This document shows positions 1-5,065 of a stretch of 5,065 nucleotides of DNA, piece by piece. Location of the stretch: NCBI GenBank assembly GCA_903928275.1, contig CAIYQJ010000098.1:1-5065 (forward strand). The letters run 5' to 3'. Source of the stretch: an uncultured Chloroflexota bacterium (GTDB taxonomy: Bacteria; Chloroflexota; Limnocylindria; Limnocylindrales; CSP1-4). Made by a program: the position numbers and the translations under genes. How positions within the stretch are numbered: position 1 is the stretch's first letter; each line of letters begins with the position of its first letter. Below the pieces are notes generated by a model. It made no database searches, was not told the origin of the DNA, and saw only the letters and a list, made by a program, of their open reading frames with translations.

Positions 1-141
1 CGAGCCGGGCGTCCCAGTCGCGGCCGCATCTCGCGCCGGCCCGGCCGCATCTCGCGCCGTCGCGGCCGCCGCCGTCGCCTCGCCCGGAGCCCCCGTCCCA
101 GTCGCGGCCGGCCCGTCACGCCGGGACTCCACGACGGTCAT
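1..141 (-). CDS. N-terminal fragment of an unidentified gene translationally coupled to tetR (runs off left edge)
   Basis: Seen: on the minus strand an ATG at 141-139 overlaps the tetR stop codon (140-138) as ATGA, and the frame stays open for all 47 codons to the window edge. A GAGG motif (complement of 147-150) lies 5 bases before the ATG and would serve as its ribosome binding site. The peptide begins MTVVESRRDG and becomes Ala/Thr/Gly/Pro-rich, with a repeated ARDAA motif (residues 29-33 and 36-40) and two similar AATGTG/AATGTP stretches. It has no membrane segment or recognisable domain, so this looks like a disordered N-terminal leader in front of a domain outside the window. Known: genes directly behind a tetR are often its regulated partner, frequently an efflux transporter. 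Inference: this is a co-expressed partner of the regulator, but its function cannot be told. The alternative is that the region is non-coding repeat sequence. Confidence 0.6.
   Translation of the reverse strand, partial: MTVVESRRDGPAATGTGAPGEATAAAATARDAAGPARDAAATGTPGS
21..59. repeat. Short tandem direct repeat, 21-bp period
   Basis: An 18-base sequence beginning cggccgcatctcg occurs identically at 21-38 and 42-59, a period of 21 bp. A diverged third unit starts at 63, sharing cggccgc. A separate 17-base direct repeat beginning cgtcccagtcg occurs at 10-26 and 94-110. Because 21 is a multiple of three, the repeat keeps frame and encodes the repeated ARDAA segment of the minus-strand partial gene, so it is best read as low-complexity coding sequence rather than a mobile element. 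Confidence 0.6.
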
Positions 142-788
142 CTCGGCCTCAGTGTCGCGGCGATCTCGCGGATCCGCGCGTCGGCCACGCCCACGCTCCG
201 GAGGAGCAGCGTCCTCAGCGTGGGGTACGCGTCGAGCAGCTGCGTCGGCGGGTCCGCCATGAGCCAGCGGTCGACGATCTCGTTGAGCGCACCGAACCAG
301 GCCTCGCCGGCGATCCGCGTATCGAGCGGGTCGATCGTGCCGTCGACGACCGCGCGGTCGAGGTAGCCGGTGATGAGCGCGGAGAAGCGCACGTGCAGCT
401 CCGCGACCTGGGCGTGGAAGATCCGGCCGGCGCCGAACGCGTCGACGAACAGGAGGCGAGCCATCCGCCGGTGACCGGCGAACGTCTCGAGGACCGTCCG
501 GATCGCGATGTCCGCCTGCGCGATCGGGTCGCTCTCCGCCGCGACCGACCGCTCCACCTTCTCGACGAGCTTGTCGGCGGTCGTCCGCATGAGCTCGCGG
601 AAGATCGCCTCCTTCGTTGCGAAATGGAAGTAGACGCCGCCCTTCGAGGTGGATGAGCGCTGCGCGATGGCATCGATCGCCGTCTCGCGGTAGCCGTTCT
701 CCGCGAAGGTCGTGAACGCGGCATCGAGGATCCGTTCGCGGCGCTCCACGGCCCGTTCCTGCGGCTCGCGCGTCTTCTCGTGGCTCAT
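138..788 (-). CDS. TetR/AcrR-family transcriptional regulator
   Basis: A 216-residue cytoplasmic DNA-binding protein, a normal TetR length. Seen: the N-terminal TetR domain covers about residues 15-62, with RRERILDAAFTTFAENGY (helix 1), then the helix-turn-helix TAIDAIAQRSSTSKGGVYFHF-like segment at 36-56 and the family signature YFHFATKEAIF at 53-63. The C-terminal half (about 75-216) is an all-helical, variable ligand-binding and dimerisation region with no class I can name. The start at 788 is supported by a GGAGGA motif (complement of 799-804) 10 bases upstream; the reading frame stays open far upstream, but the TetR homology begins right here. Known: such proteins are mostly repressors released by small ligands. 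It is divergent from the SDR-led operon, and a perfect palindrome lies 68 bp before its start, so autoregulation and control of the divergent genes are both plausible. The ligand is unknown. Confidence 0.93.
   Translation of the reverse strand: MSHEKTREPQERAVERRERILDAAFTTFAENGYRETAIDAIAQRSSTSKGGVYFHFATKEAIFRELMRTTADKLVEKVERSVAAESDPIAQADIAIRTVLETFAGHRRMARLLFVDAFGAGRIFHAQVAELHVRFSALITGYLDRAVVDGTIDPLDTRIAGEAWFGALNEIVDRWLMADPPTQLLDAYPTLRTLLLRSVGVADARIREIAATLRPR
147..150 (-). promoter_or_regulatory. Ribosome binding site for the gene coupled to tetR
   Basis: GAGG on the minus strand, inside the last codons of tetR, stands 5 bases before the ATG at 141-139. It supports reading that ATG as a true start and the ATGA overlap as translational coupling. 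Confidence 0.45.
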
Positions 789-855
789 GGGACGAAGATC
801 CTCCGGGTGCGGGCCCGGGCGATCCGCCGGCCGCCGCCGCGGACCGTGCAGAGAA

Positions 856-873
856 ACCGACCGGCCGGTCGGT
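856..873. promoter_or_regulatory. Perfect 18-bp palindrome, candidate TetR operator
   Basis: The sequence accgaccggccggtcggt is its own reverse complement over all 18 bases, centred between 864 and 865; the next flanking pair (a855/c874) breaks symmetry. It sits in the divergent spacer, 68 bp upstream of the tetR start and about 165 bp upstream of the SDR start. Known: TetR dimers bind palindromes of roughly this size near their own genes. A weak -10-like CATGAT on the minus strand (complement of 882-887) would place the tetR transcription start at or beside the palindrome, which fits autorepression. No convincing -35 accompanies it. Confidence 0.6.
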
Positions 874-975
874 CCTGCCCGATCATGCCACATCGGCCCC
901 CCGGTGACCGACGCGATGACGCTGGGCGCCAGCGGAGGGCCGCCGCCGACCGCGTGTGGCCGACCGGGCGCTCGC

Positions 976-988
976 GATGCGTCGCATC
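976..988. promoter_or_regulatory. 13-base inverted repeat and weak -10-like element upstream of the SDR
   Basis: gatgcgtcgcatc has perfect 6-base arms around a single central T (982). Five bases later, taccat (993-998) resembles a -10 box, which would give a leader of about 30 bases before the SDR start. I see no good -35. The repeat could be an operator at the promoter of the rightward operon or could be chance in GC-rich DNA. Confidence 0.25.
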
Positions 989-1037
989 CCCGTACCATCG
1001 GAGCGATCTTCGCCGACGGACCCACACGGGGATGGCC

Positions 1038-1805
1038 ATGCGACTCCAGGACAAGGTCTCGATCATCACCGGGGGCGGAAGCGGCATGGGCCGCACCGCC
1101 GCCCTCATGTTCGCGGCGGAGGGCGCCCGGGTCGTCGTCGCCGACTTCAGCGAGGCCGGCGGCACCGAGACCGTCCAGCTGGTGCGCGAGGCCGGCGGGG
1201 AGGCGACGTTCGTCCGGACCGACATCTCGTCCGAGCCGGACGCGAAGGCGATGGTGGACCATGCGATCGCCACGTACGGGCGGCTCGACACCCTCTACAA
1301 CAACGCCGGGATCATGCCGGAGGAAGACCACTCGGTCATCGACACGCCCGTGGACGCCTGGGACCGCGTCATGGCAGTGAACGTGCGGGGCGTCTACCTC
1401 GGCTGCAAGCACGCGATCCCGCGGATGCTCGAGCAGGGCTCGGGCTCCATCATCAACGTGGCGAGCTTCGTGGCGATCCTCGGGTGCTCGGTCCCGCAGG
1501 ACGCGTACACGTCGAGCAAGGGCGCGGTGCTCGCGCTGACGCGCTCCCTCGCGGTCCAGTTCGCCGGGCGCGGGGTGCGCAGCAACTCGATCAGCCCGGG
1601 ACCTGTCGAGACTCCCCTCCTCATGGAGTGGCTGTTGAAGGACGAGGCGGCGAAGCAGCTCCGGCTCGCGCGCAACCCCACCGGGCGCTTCGGGAAGCCC
1701 GAGGAGGTGGTGAGTGCCGCCATCTATCTCGCCTCGGACGAATCGCGCTGGACGAACGGCGCGAACTTCGTCATCGACGGCGGCATCAGCGTCAACTACT
1801 TCTGA
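1038..1805 (+). CDS. Short-chain dehydrogenase/reductase (classical SDR, NAD-type)
   Basis: A 255-residue cytoplasmic oxidoreductase that interconverts an alcohol and a carbonyl using a nicotinamide cofactor; the substrate is unknown. Seen: the cofactor motif TGGGSGMG at 11-18, acidic D36 at the end of strand 2 (VVVADF), which favours NAD(H) over NADP(H), NNAG at 88-91, and the complete catalytic set N115, S143, Y157 and K161 (YTSSK). The SPGP motif is at 186-189 and the C-terminal FVIDGG signature at 244-249. The length is typical and there is no signal peptide. Two in-frame ATGs exist, at 1032 and 1038. I chose 1038 because GGGGA (1028-1032) lies 5 bases before it and MRLQDKV matches the usual family start. 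It is first of four same-strand genes. Databases often label such proteins glucose 1-dehydrogenase or 3-oxoacyl-ACP reductase, but neither activity is shown by the sequence. Confidence 0.93.
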   Translation: MRLQDKVSIITGGGSGMGRTAALMFAAEGARVVVADFSEAGGTETVQLVREAGGEATFVRTDISSEPDAKAMVDHAIATYGRLDTLYNNAGIMPEEDHSVIDTPVDAWDRVMAVNVRGVYLGCKHAIPRMLEQGSGSIINVASFVAILGCSVPQDAYTSSKGAVLALTRSLAVQFAGRGVRSNSISPGPVETPLLMEWLLKDEAAKQLRLARNPTGRFGKPEEVVSAAIYLASDESRWTNGANFVIDGGISVNYF

Positions 1806-1814
1806 GGCGGCACG

Positions 1815-2300
1815 ATGAGCGACGGGCGACACGAGGTCACGATCCGCGGGACGCCGGCGGAGGTCTGGGCGTTCTTCTGGGACGGCGACGCCCTCGCGCG
1901 GGTGCTCCCCGGCTGCGAGGCGATCCGCGCCGACGGCCCGGGGCTCTACGCCGCGACGATCGCCATCCCGGCGCAGTTCTTCACCGTGCGCGCCGACGCC
2001 GTCATCGAGGTGCAGGACCCGCACCCTCCACGGTCGGCCGTCATCACGATCGACGGCACGCCGCGCGGGTTCGGGGGCGCGTTCCACGTCCGCATCCCGG
2101 TGCGACTCGGATCGGTCGAGGACGCGGATGGCCTCGTCACGCGGGTCCACTATGGCGTTGACGTGCGCGTGGAGGGCGCCCTCGCCAGCATGGGGCCGAC
2201 GGTCCTCCGCGACGCGATGGTGGGCCGGGTGAAGGATCTCGCCGCGAACATCGAGGGCGAGATCCGGGCCGGGCGCGATGTGGGGACGGCAGCGCCGTGA
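1815..2300 (+). CDS. CoxG-like SRPBCC-family protein
   Basis: A 161-residue protein of the CO dehydrogenase subunit G (CoxG) type within the SRPBCC/START fold. Seen: an early TPAEVWAFFWDGDALARVLPGCE stretch (residues 13-35) containing the characteristic LPGCE at 31-35, GLYAATIAI at 43-51, a central GGAFHVRIPVRL strand pair at 87-98, and the terminal helix region GALASMGPTVLRDAMVGRVKD at 121-141. It lacks a signal peptide and the extended C-terminal membrane anchor found in some CoxG proteins. Known: this fold has a hydrophobic pocket, and CoxG itself is linked to maturation and membrane recruitment of Mo-containing CO dehydrogenase. No coxL, coxM or coxS genes are in this window, so the role here may differ, for example binding a hydrophobic substrate or serving another redox enzyme. 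The start is 9 bases after the SDR stop, with GAGGCGG (1804-1810) overlapping that stop as the likely ribosome site, which implies co-translation. Confidence 0.82.
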   Translation: MSDGRHEVTIRGTPAEVWAFFWDGDALARVLPGCEAIRADGPGLYAATIAIPAQFFTVRADAVIEVQDPHPPRSAVITIDGTPRGFGGAFHVRIPVRLGSVEDADGLVTRVHYGVDVRVEGALASMGPTVLRDAMVGRVKDLAANIEGEIRAGRDVGTAAP

Positions 2301-2310
2301 TGGCGCCGGA

Positions 2311-2316
2311 AGGGGG
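2311..2316 (+). promoter_or_regulatory. Ribosome binding site fixing the ppgK start
   Basis: AGGGGG lies 6 bases before the ATG at 2323. It favours that start over the in-frame ATG at 2278, which lies inside the coxG-like gene and has no comparable motif. Confidence 0.5.
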
Positions 2317-2322
2317 ACGACG

Positions 2323-3171
2323 ATGACCGATCGACCGACGTCGAGGCGCCGAGCCGGGCCACCCCTCGCGATCGGGATCGACATCGGCGGGAGCGGGATC
2401 AAGGGCGCCGCGGTGGACCTGGCGACCGGTGCGTTCGCGAGTCCGCGGCATCGCATACCGACACCCCAGCCGTCGGGTCCCGCCGCCGTGCTCCCGACCG
2501 TCCGCCACCTCGCCGACCTCATCGAGCAGGACGCGGGAGGCGGGCGGCGGCCCGTCGGCGTGACCTTCCCGGCGCCCATCATCGACGGCAGCACGATGAC
2601 GGCCGCGAACGTCGACGCGGACTGGGTCGGGTACCCGGCGGAGACCGCGCTCTCGAGCGCCGTGGGTTCACAGGTGCGGCTGATCAACGACGCCGACGCG
2701 GCGGGTCTCGCCGAGATGCGGTACGGCGCCGGCCGCGGCGAGAAGGGCACCGTGCTCCTGCTCACGCTCGGCACCGGTGTGGGCTCGGCCCTGTTCGTCG
2801 ACGGCCGCCTCGTCCCGAACACGGAGCTCGGGCACCTCGAGATCCGCGGGAAGGGCGCCGAGAAGCGATCCTCCGCAGCCCAGCGGACGATCCGCCGATT
2901 GTCGTGGCCGGAATGGGCGGCGCTCCTCGACGAGCACATGCGGGCGATCGAGCGCCTGTTCTGGCCCGACCTCATGATCCTCGGCGGCGGCGTGAGCAAG
3001 AACGCCGCGCGGTTCGTCCCGCTGCTCACCGTCCGCTGCCGCGTGGTGCCGGCCGAGCTGAAGGGGGACGCCGGGATCGTGGGCGCCGCGCTCTTCGCGG
3101 CCCCGGCGTCATGGTCGCGGCGGCCGGCCGGCCCGCCGACCGACCCGGGGGCGCGACCGCCCGCGGAGTAG
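2323..3171 (+). CDS. ppgK: Polyphosphate glucokinase (ROK family)
   Basis: A 282-residue cytoplasmic sugar kinase expected to make glucose 6-phosphate from glucose with polyphosphate (EC 2.7.1.63), often also with ATP. Seen: the phosphate-binding DIGGSGIKG at 20-28, LTPQP-like TPQPSGP at 47-53, GVTFPAPI at 79-86, TAANVDADW at 93-101, INDADAAGLAE at 121-131 with the catalytic aspartate D123, LTLGTGVGSALF at 148-159, and PNTELGHLEIRGKGAEKR at 165-182. WPDLMILGGGVSKN is at 214-227, then FVPLL and GIVGAALFA. As I recall the mycobacterial enzyme, this block order follows it closely, including the ELGHLE..GK.AE.R segment without the zinc-binding cysteines of many ROK kinases. About 14 extra N-terminal residues and a Pro/Arg/Ala-rich tail (262-282) flank the core. 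It follows the coxG-like gene by 22 bases. A plain ROK glucokinase is the main alternative. Confidence 0.9.
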   Translation: MTDRPTSRRRAGPPLAIGIDIGGSGIKGAAVDLATGAFASPRHRIPTPQPSGPAAVLPTVRHLADLIEQDAGGGRRPVGVTFPAPIIDGSTMTAANVDADWVGYPAETALSSAVGSQVRLINDADAAGLAEMRYGAGRGEKGTVLLLTLGTGVGSALFVDGRLVPNTELGHLEIRGKGAEKRSSAAQRTIRRLSWPEWAALLDEHMRAIERLFWPDLMILGGGVSKNAARFVPLLTVRCRVVPAELKGDAGIVGAALFAAPASWSRRPAGPPTDPGARPPAE

Positions 3172-3196
3172 CCTGCAGAGCATCGATGGAACGCTC

Positions 3197-3213
3197 CGGC
3201 GGCCATCCCGCCG
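3197..3213 (+). other. Small GC hairpin in the ppgK-aldehyde dehydrogenase spacer
   Basis: cggcgg (3197-3202) pairs with ccgccg (3208-3213) around a 5-base loop, followed by a C/T-rich stretch to about 3223. It is the only structure seen in the 70-bp spacer and ends 16 bases before the GAGGA ribosome site of the next gene. It could reduce read-through or protect the transcript, but a 6-bp GC stem is common by chance in such DNA. Confidence 0.25.
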
Positions 3214-3241
3214 CCCCTCCCTTCGCGCCGAGGACCGCCCC

Positions 3242-4729
3242 ATGACGACCGACCAGCGCTCCGGCGCGACCACGGATGCCCCCGCCATCCACGCCCGGAT
3301 GGTCATCGGGGGCCGGCTCGTCGACGCGGCCGACGGAGCCACCTTCGAGATCGTGGACCCGGCCCACGGTCGGGTCATCGGCACCGCGGCGCTCGGCGGC
3401 CCGGCTGACGTGGATGCGGCCGTGGCCGCGGCGCGGGCCGCGTTCGAGGGGCCCTGGCGCAGCATGTCCGCCACGGCGCGCGGCCGCCTCCTCGCTCGAT
3501 ACGCGCAGGTCGTGCGCGACCACGTCGAGGAGCTCGCGTGGCTGGAGACCCGCAACGTGGGCAAGCCGATCTCCGGGTCGCGCGGCGAGGCGAAGGGCGT
3601 CGCGAACACGTTCGAGTTCTACGCCGGCGCGCCGAACAAGCTCCACGGCCAGACGATCCCCGTCTCCAGGCCGGGCCTCGACTTCACGCTCCGCGAGCCG
3701 ATCGGCGTCGTGGGTCTCATCGTGCCGTGGAACTTCCCGATGGTCATGGCGGCGTGGAAGCTCGGCCCGGCGCTCGCGGCCGGGAACACGACGATCCTCA
3801 AGCCCGCATCGTGGAGCCCGCTCACGGCGGTGCGCCTCGGCGAGCTCGCGCTCGAGGCCGGGCTCCCCGACGGCGTCGTGAACGTCGTGACGGGCCCCGG
3901 CGACACCGTGGGCGCGGCGATCGCGCGGCACCCCGGGATCGGGAAGGTGGCGTTCACCGGCGAGACCACGACTGGCCAGGAGATCATGCGGCTCGCCTCG
4001 GCGAACGTGAAGAAGGTGAGCCTGGAGCTCGGCGGCAAGAGCCCGAACATCGTGTTCGCGGACGCCGACCTCGATCGCTTCTGTGCCGAATCGCCGTACG
4101 CGGTGTTCGACCAGACCGGCCAGGACTGCTGCGCGCGGAGCCGGATCATCGTGGAGCGCTCGGTCCACGACCGCGTCGTGGAGGGCTTCGTCGCCGCCAC
4201 GAAGAAGGTGGTCGTGGGCGACCCTGCCGACCCCGCCACCGAGGTGGGCCCCATGGTCAGCCTCCGCCAGCGCGAGCGTGTGCTCGACTACATCCGGATC
4301 GGCAACGAAGAGGGCGCGGCGCTCGTCTGCGGCGGCGGCGTGCCCGATGACGCGGCCCTCGCGGACGGCGCGTACCTGCTTCCCACGGTGTTCGACCGCG
4401 TGGACCCCGCCATGCGGATCTCGCAGGAGGAGATCTTCGGGCCGGTGGTGGCGATCATCCCGTTCGACTCGGAAGAGGAGGCCCTGCGGATCGCGGACGA
4501 TTCGCAGTACGGGCTGTCGGGATCCATCTGGTCGCGCGACATCGGGAGGGCGCTGCGCATGGCGAAGGGCCTGGAGGCCGGCGTCATCTCCGTGAACTCG
4601 AACAGCAGCGTCCACACCGAGGCGCCGTTCGGCGGGTACAAGCTCTCCGGCGTGGGCCGCGAGCTCGGGATGCACGCGATCGACCTGTACACGGAGGTGA
4701 AGAACGTCTTCGTCGACCTGCGACCGTAG
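3242..4729 (+). CDS. NAD(P)-dependent aldehyde dehydrogenase (ALDH superfamily)
   Basis: A 495-residue cytoplasmic enzyme, normal for the family, oxidising an aldehyde to its carboxylic acid; the substrate is not determined. Seen: PWNFP at 162-166 with oxyanion-hole N164, the cofactor lysine K187 in ILKPAS, FTGETTTG at 238-245, LELGGKSP at 261-268 with general base E262, the nucleophile C296 in GQDCCARSR (293-301), EEIFGPV at 396-402 with E397, and PFGGYKLSGVGRELG at 462-476. All catalytic residues are present. Position 190 is serine where strictly NAD-using members usually have glutamate (E195 of human ALDH2), so NADP use or dual use is possible. The ATG at 3242 is preceded by GAGGA (3230-3234) with 7-base spacing. 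It is last of the four-gene rightward set, so it may act on the aldehyde made by the SDR. Databases commonly call such proteins betaine-aldehyde dehydrogenase; that is not supported here. Confidence 0.95.
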   Translation: MTTDQRSGATTDAPAIHARMVIGGRLVDAADGATFEIVDPAHGRVIGTAALGGPADVDAAVAAARAAFEGPWRSMSATARGRLLARYAQVVRDHVEELAWLETRNVGKPISGSRGEAKGVANTFEFYAGAPNKLHGQTIPVSRPGLDFTLREPIGVVGLIVPWNFPMVMAAWKLGPALAAGNTTILKPASWSPLTAVRLGELALEAGLPDGVVNVVTGPGDTVGAAIARHPGIGKVAFTGETTTGQEIMRLASANVKKVSLELGGKSPNIVFADADLDRFCAESPYAVFDQTGQDCCARSRIIVERSVHDRVVEGFVAATKKVVVGDPADPATEVGPMVSLRQRERVLDYIRIGNEEGAALVCGGGVPDDAALADGAYLLPTVFDRVDPAMRISQEEIFGPVVAIIPFDSEEEALRIADDSQYGLSGSIWSRDIGRALRMAKGLEAGVISVNSNSSVHTEAPFGGYKLSGVGRELGMHAIDLYTEVKNVFVDLRP

Positions 4730-4744
4730 CGAACCGGCGGCGGC

Positions 4745-4767
4745 GAGCCCGGGTCTGCCCGGCGCTC
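4745..4767 (+). terminator. GC-rich hairpin after the aldehyde dehydrogenase, possible terminator
   Basis: Bases 4745-4753 (gagcccggg) pair with 4758-4767 as nine base pairs with one bulged C (4763) and a 4-base loop (tctg). It begins 16 bases after the stop codon at 4729. No T-run follows, so it is not a classical intrinsic terminator; U-tract-poor hairpins do occur at gene ends in high-GC bacteria. The rest of the spacer to about 4880 shows no clear gene or RNA. Confidence 0.4.
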
Positions 4768-4880
4768 CTCGGCGGCGGGTCCTGCCGCGCTCGGACACGT
4801 TCGCGGTGGCGCGTCGTCCGTGCCCCTCGCGTCGGCCCCTACCGCCTGTGGGGCGTCGGAGCGCCCCGGCTTCGCAGACC

Positions 4881-5065
4881 GTGCGGCGCGTCGCGCCGCT
4901 CGCCGCCGCGGTGCTCTTCGCACTGCCGGTCGCCGCGTGCAGCGTCACCGAAGCCGTGTACACGCAGATCCACGTCCTCAACCGCACGTCCACGCCGGTC
5001 GAGATCCGCGCGCCGAGCGCCGACCGGTTCGTGGCGCCGGCATGCGGGGAGGGCTACCGCGTCAA
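4881..5065 (+). CDS. Putative lipoprotein, N-terminal fragment (runs off right edge)
   Basis: Seen: from a GTG at 4881 the frame is open to the window end for 61 full codons. It starts with an RR n-region, a hydrophobic stretch APLAAAVLFALPVA, and a lipobox VAAC with the lipidation cysteine at residue 20, a typical lipoprotein signal. The mature part begins CSVTEAVYTQIHVLNRTSTPVEI and has a second cysteine at 55 (APACGEG). Inference: a membrane-anchored extracytoplasmic protein of unknown function; the VLNRTSTPVEI segment looks like a beta-strand-rich start. The start is uncertain: an in-frame GTG at 4848 would add 11 residues, and neither has a good ribosome site. It lies beyond the hairpin at 4745-4767 and is probably a separate transcription unit. 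Confidence 0.6.
   Translation, partial: MRRVAPLAAAVLFALPVAACSVTEAVYTQIHVLNRTSTPVEIRAPSADRFVAPACGEGYRV

Noticed and set aside
10..110. CRISPR array or mobile-element end at the left edge
   Set aside because: The repeats are short, adjacent and in a multiple of three bases, with no unique spacers, no terminal inverted repeats and no transposase; in-frame coding repeat explains them better.
958..969. A second TetR half-site (ccgaccgg) before the SDR
   Set aside because: Only one half matches the 18-bp palindrome; the opposite arm is absent, and such strings are frequent in this GC-rich DNA (also near 2330, 3137 and 3246).
780..1037. Longer N-terminus of the SDR from an in-frame ATG at 780
   Set aside because: The added residues are Arg/Pro-rich, overlap tetR and the operator-like palindrome, and do not belong to the SDR fold; the usual SDR start MRLQDKV is at 1038.
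956..2161. A 401-codon plus-strand frame overlapping the SDR and coxG-like genes
   Set aside because: It is out of frame with two well-supported genes and its product is Arg/Gly-rich with no family features.
2278..2322. Alternative ppgK start at 2278, inside the coxG-like gene
   Set aside because: It would add 15 residues without family similarity, and the AGGGGG site is correctly spaced for the ATG at 2323.
3169..3174. tagcct as a -10 box for a separate aldehyde dehydrogenase promoter
   Set aside because: It overlaps the ppgK stop codon, matches only three of six consensus positions, and has no -35 at the right distance.
138..3206. A 1022-codon open frame on the minus strand that ends with the TetR protein
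   Set aside because: Only the last 216 codons resemble a protein family. The upstream part is antisense to the SDR, coxG-like and ppgK genes and is Arg/Ala/Pro-rich, as expected for a shadow frame in GC-rich DNA. A ribosome site and the TetR homology both begin at 788.
3026..4993. A 655-codon minus-strand open frame opposite the aldehyde dehydrogenase
   Set aside because: Its translation is Arg/His/Asp-rich low-complexity sequence with no motif, while the plus strand carries a complete aldehyde dehydrogenase with all catalytic residues.

Overview
The window is very GC-rich (about 70% or more by eye), with strong G/C third-position bias and long stop-free antisense frames. It contains a polyphosphate glucokinase, an orphan CoxG-like SRPBCC protein and, at the right edge, the start of a small lipoprotein. 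Together these suggest a high-GC bacterium, either Actinomycetota or a high-GC lineage of Chloroflexota, most likely chromosomal. This assignment is inferred from composition and gene content; no rRNA or other phylogenetic marker is present.

Left part, minus strand (1-788): a TetR-family repressor (138-788) is followed on the same strand by a second gene. That gene starts in a 4-base ATGA overlap with the tetR stop and runs off the window at base 1. Only 47 residues of it are visible, an Ala/Thr/Gly/Pro-rich N-terminus that includes a short 21-bp tandem repeat. The 249-bp divergent region (789-1037) holds a perfect 18-bp palindrome (856-873), the best candidate for the TetR operator, and a smaller inverted repeat (976-988) near the start of the rightward genes.

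Middle and right part, plus strand (1038-4729): four closely spaced genes look like one operon. They are a classical SDR dehydrogenase, a CoxG-like SRPBCC protein (9-bp gap), a polyphosphate glucokinase (22-bp gap) and an NAD(P)-dependent aldehyde dehydrogenase (70-bp gap containing a small hairpin). A GC-rich hairpin begins 16 bases after the aldehyde dehydrogenase stop and may end the operon. An edge-truncated lipoprotein gene then begins at about 4881.

The SDR and aldehyde dehydrogenase could oxidise an alcohol to an aldehyde and then to an acid. The CoxG-like protein may bind a hydrophobic ligand or help a redox partner, and PPGK would phosphorylate glucose with polyphosphate. The physiological substrate cannot be read from the sequence. 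The TetR may control the divergent operon, its own partner gene, or both. I did not find a clearly new system. The most useful observations are the hidden coupled gene at the left edge, the perfect operator-like palindrome, and a CoxG-like gene in an operon without CO dehydrogenase subunits.
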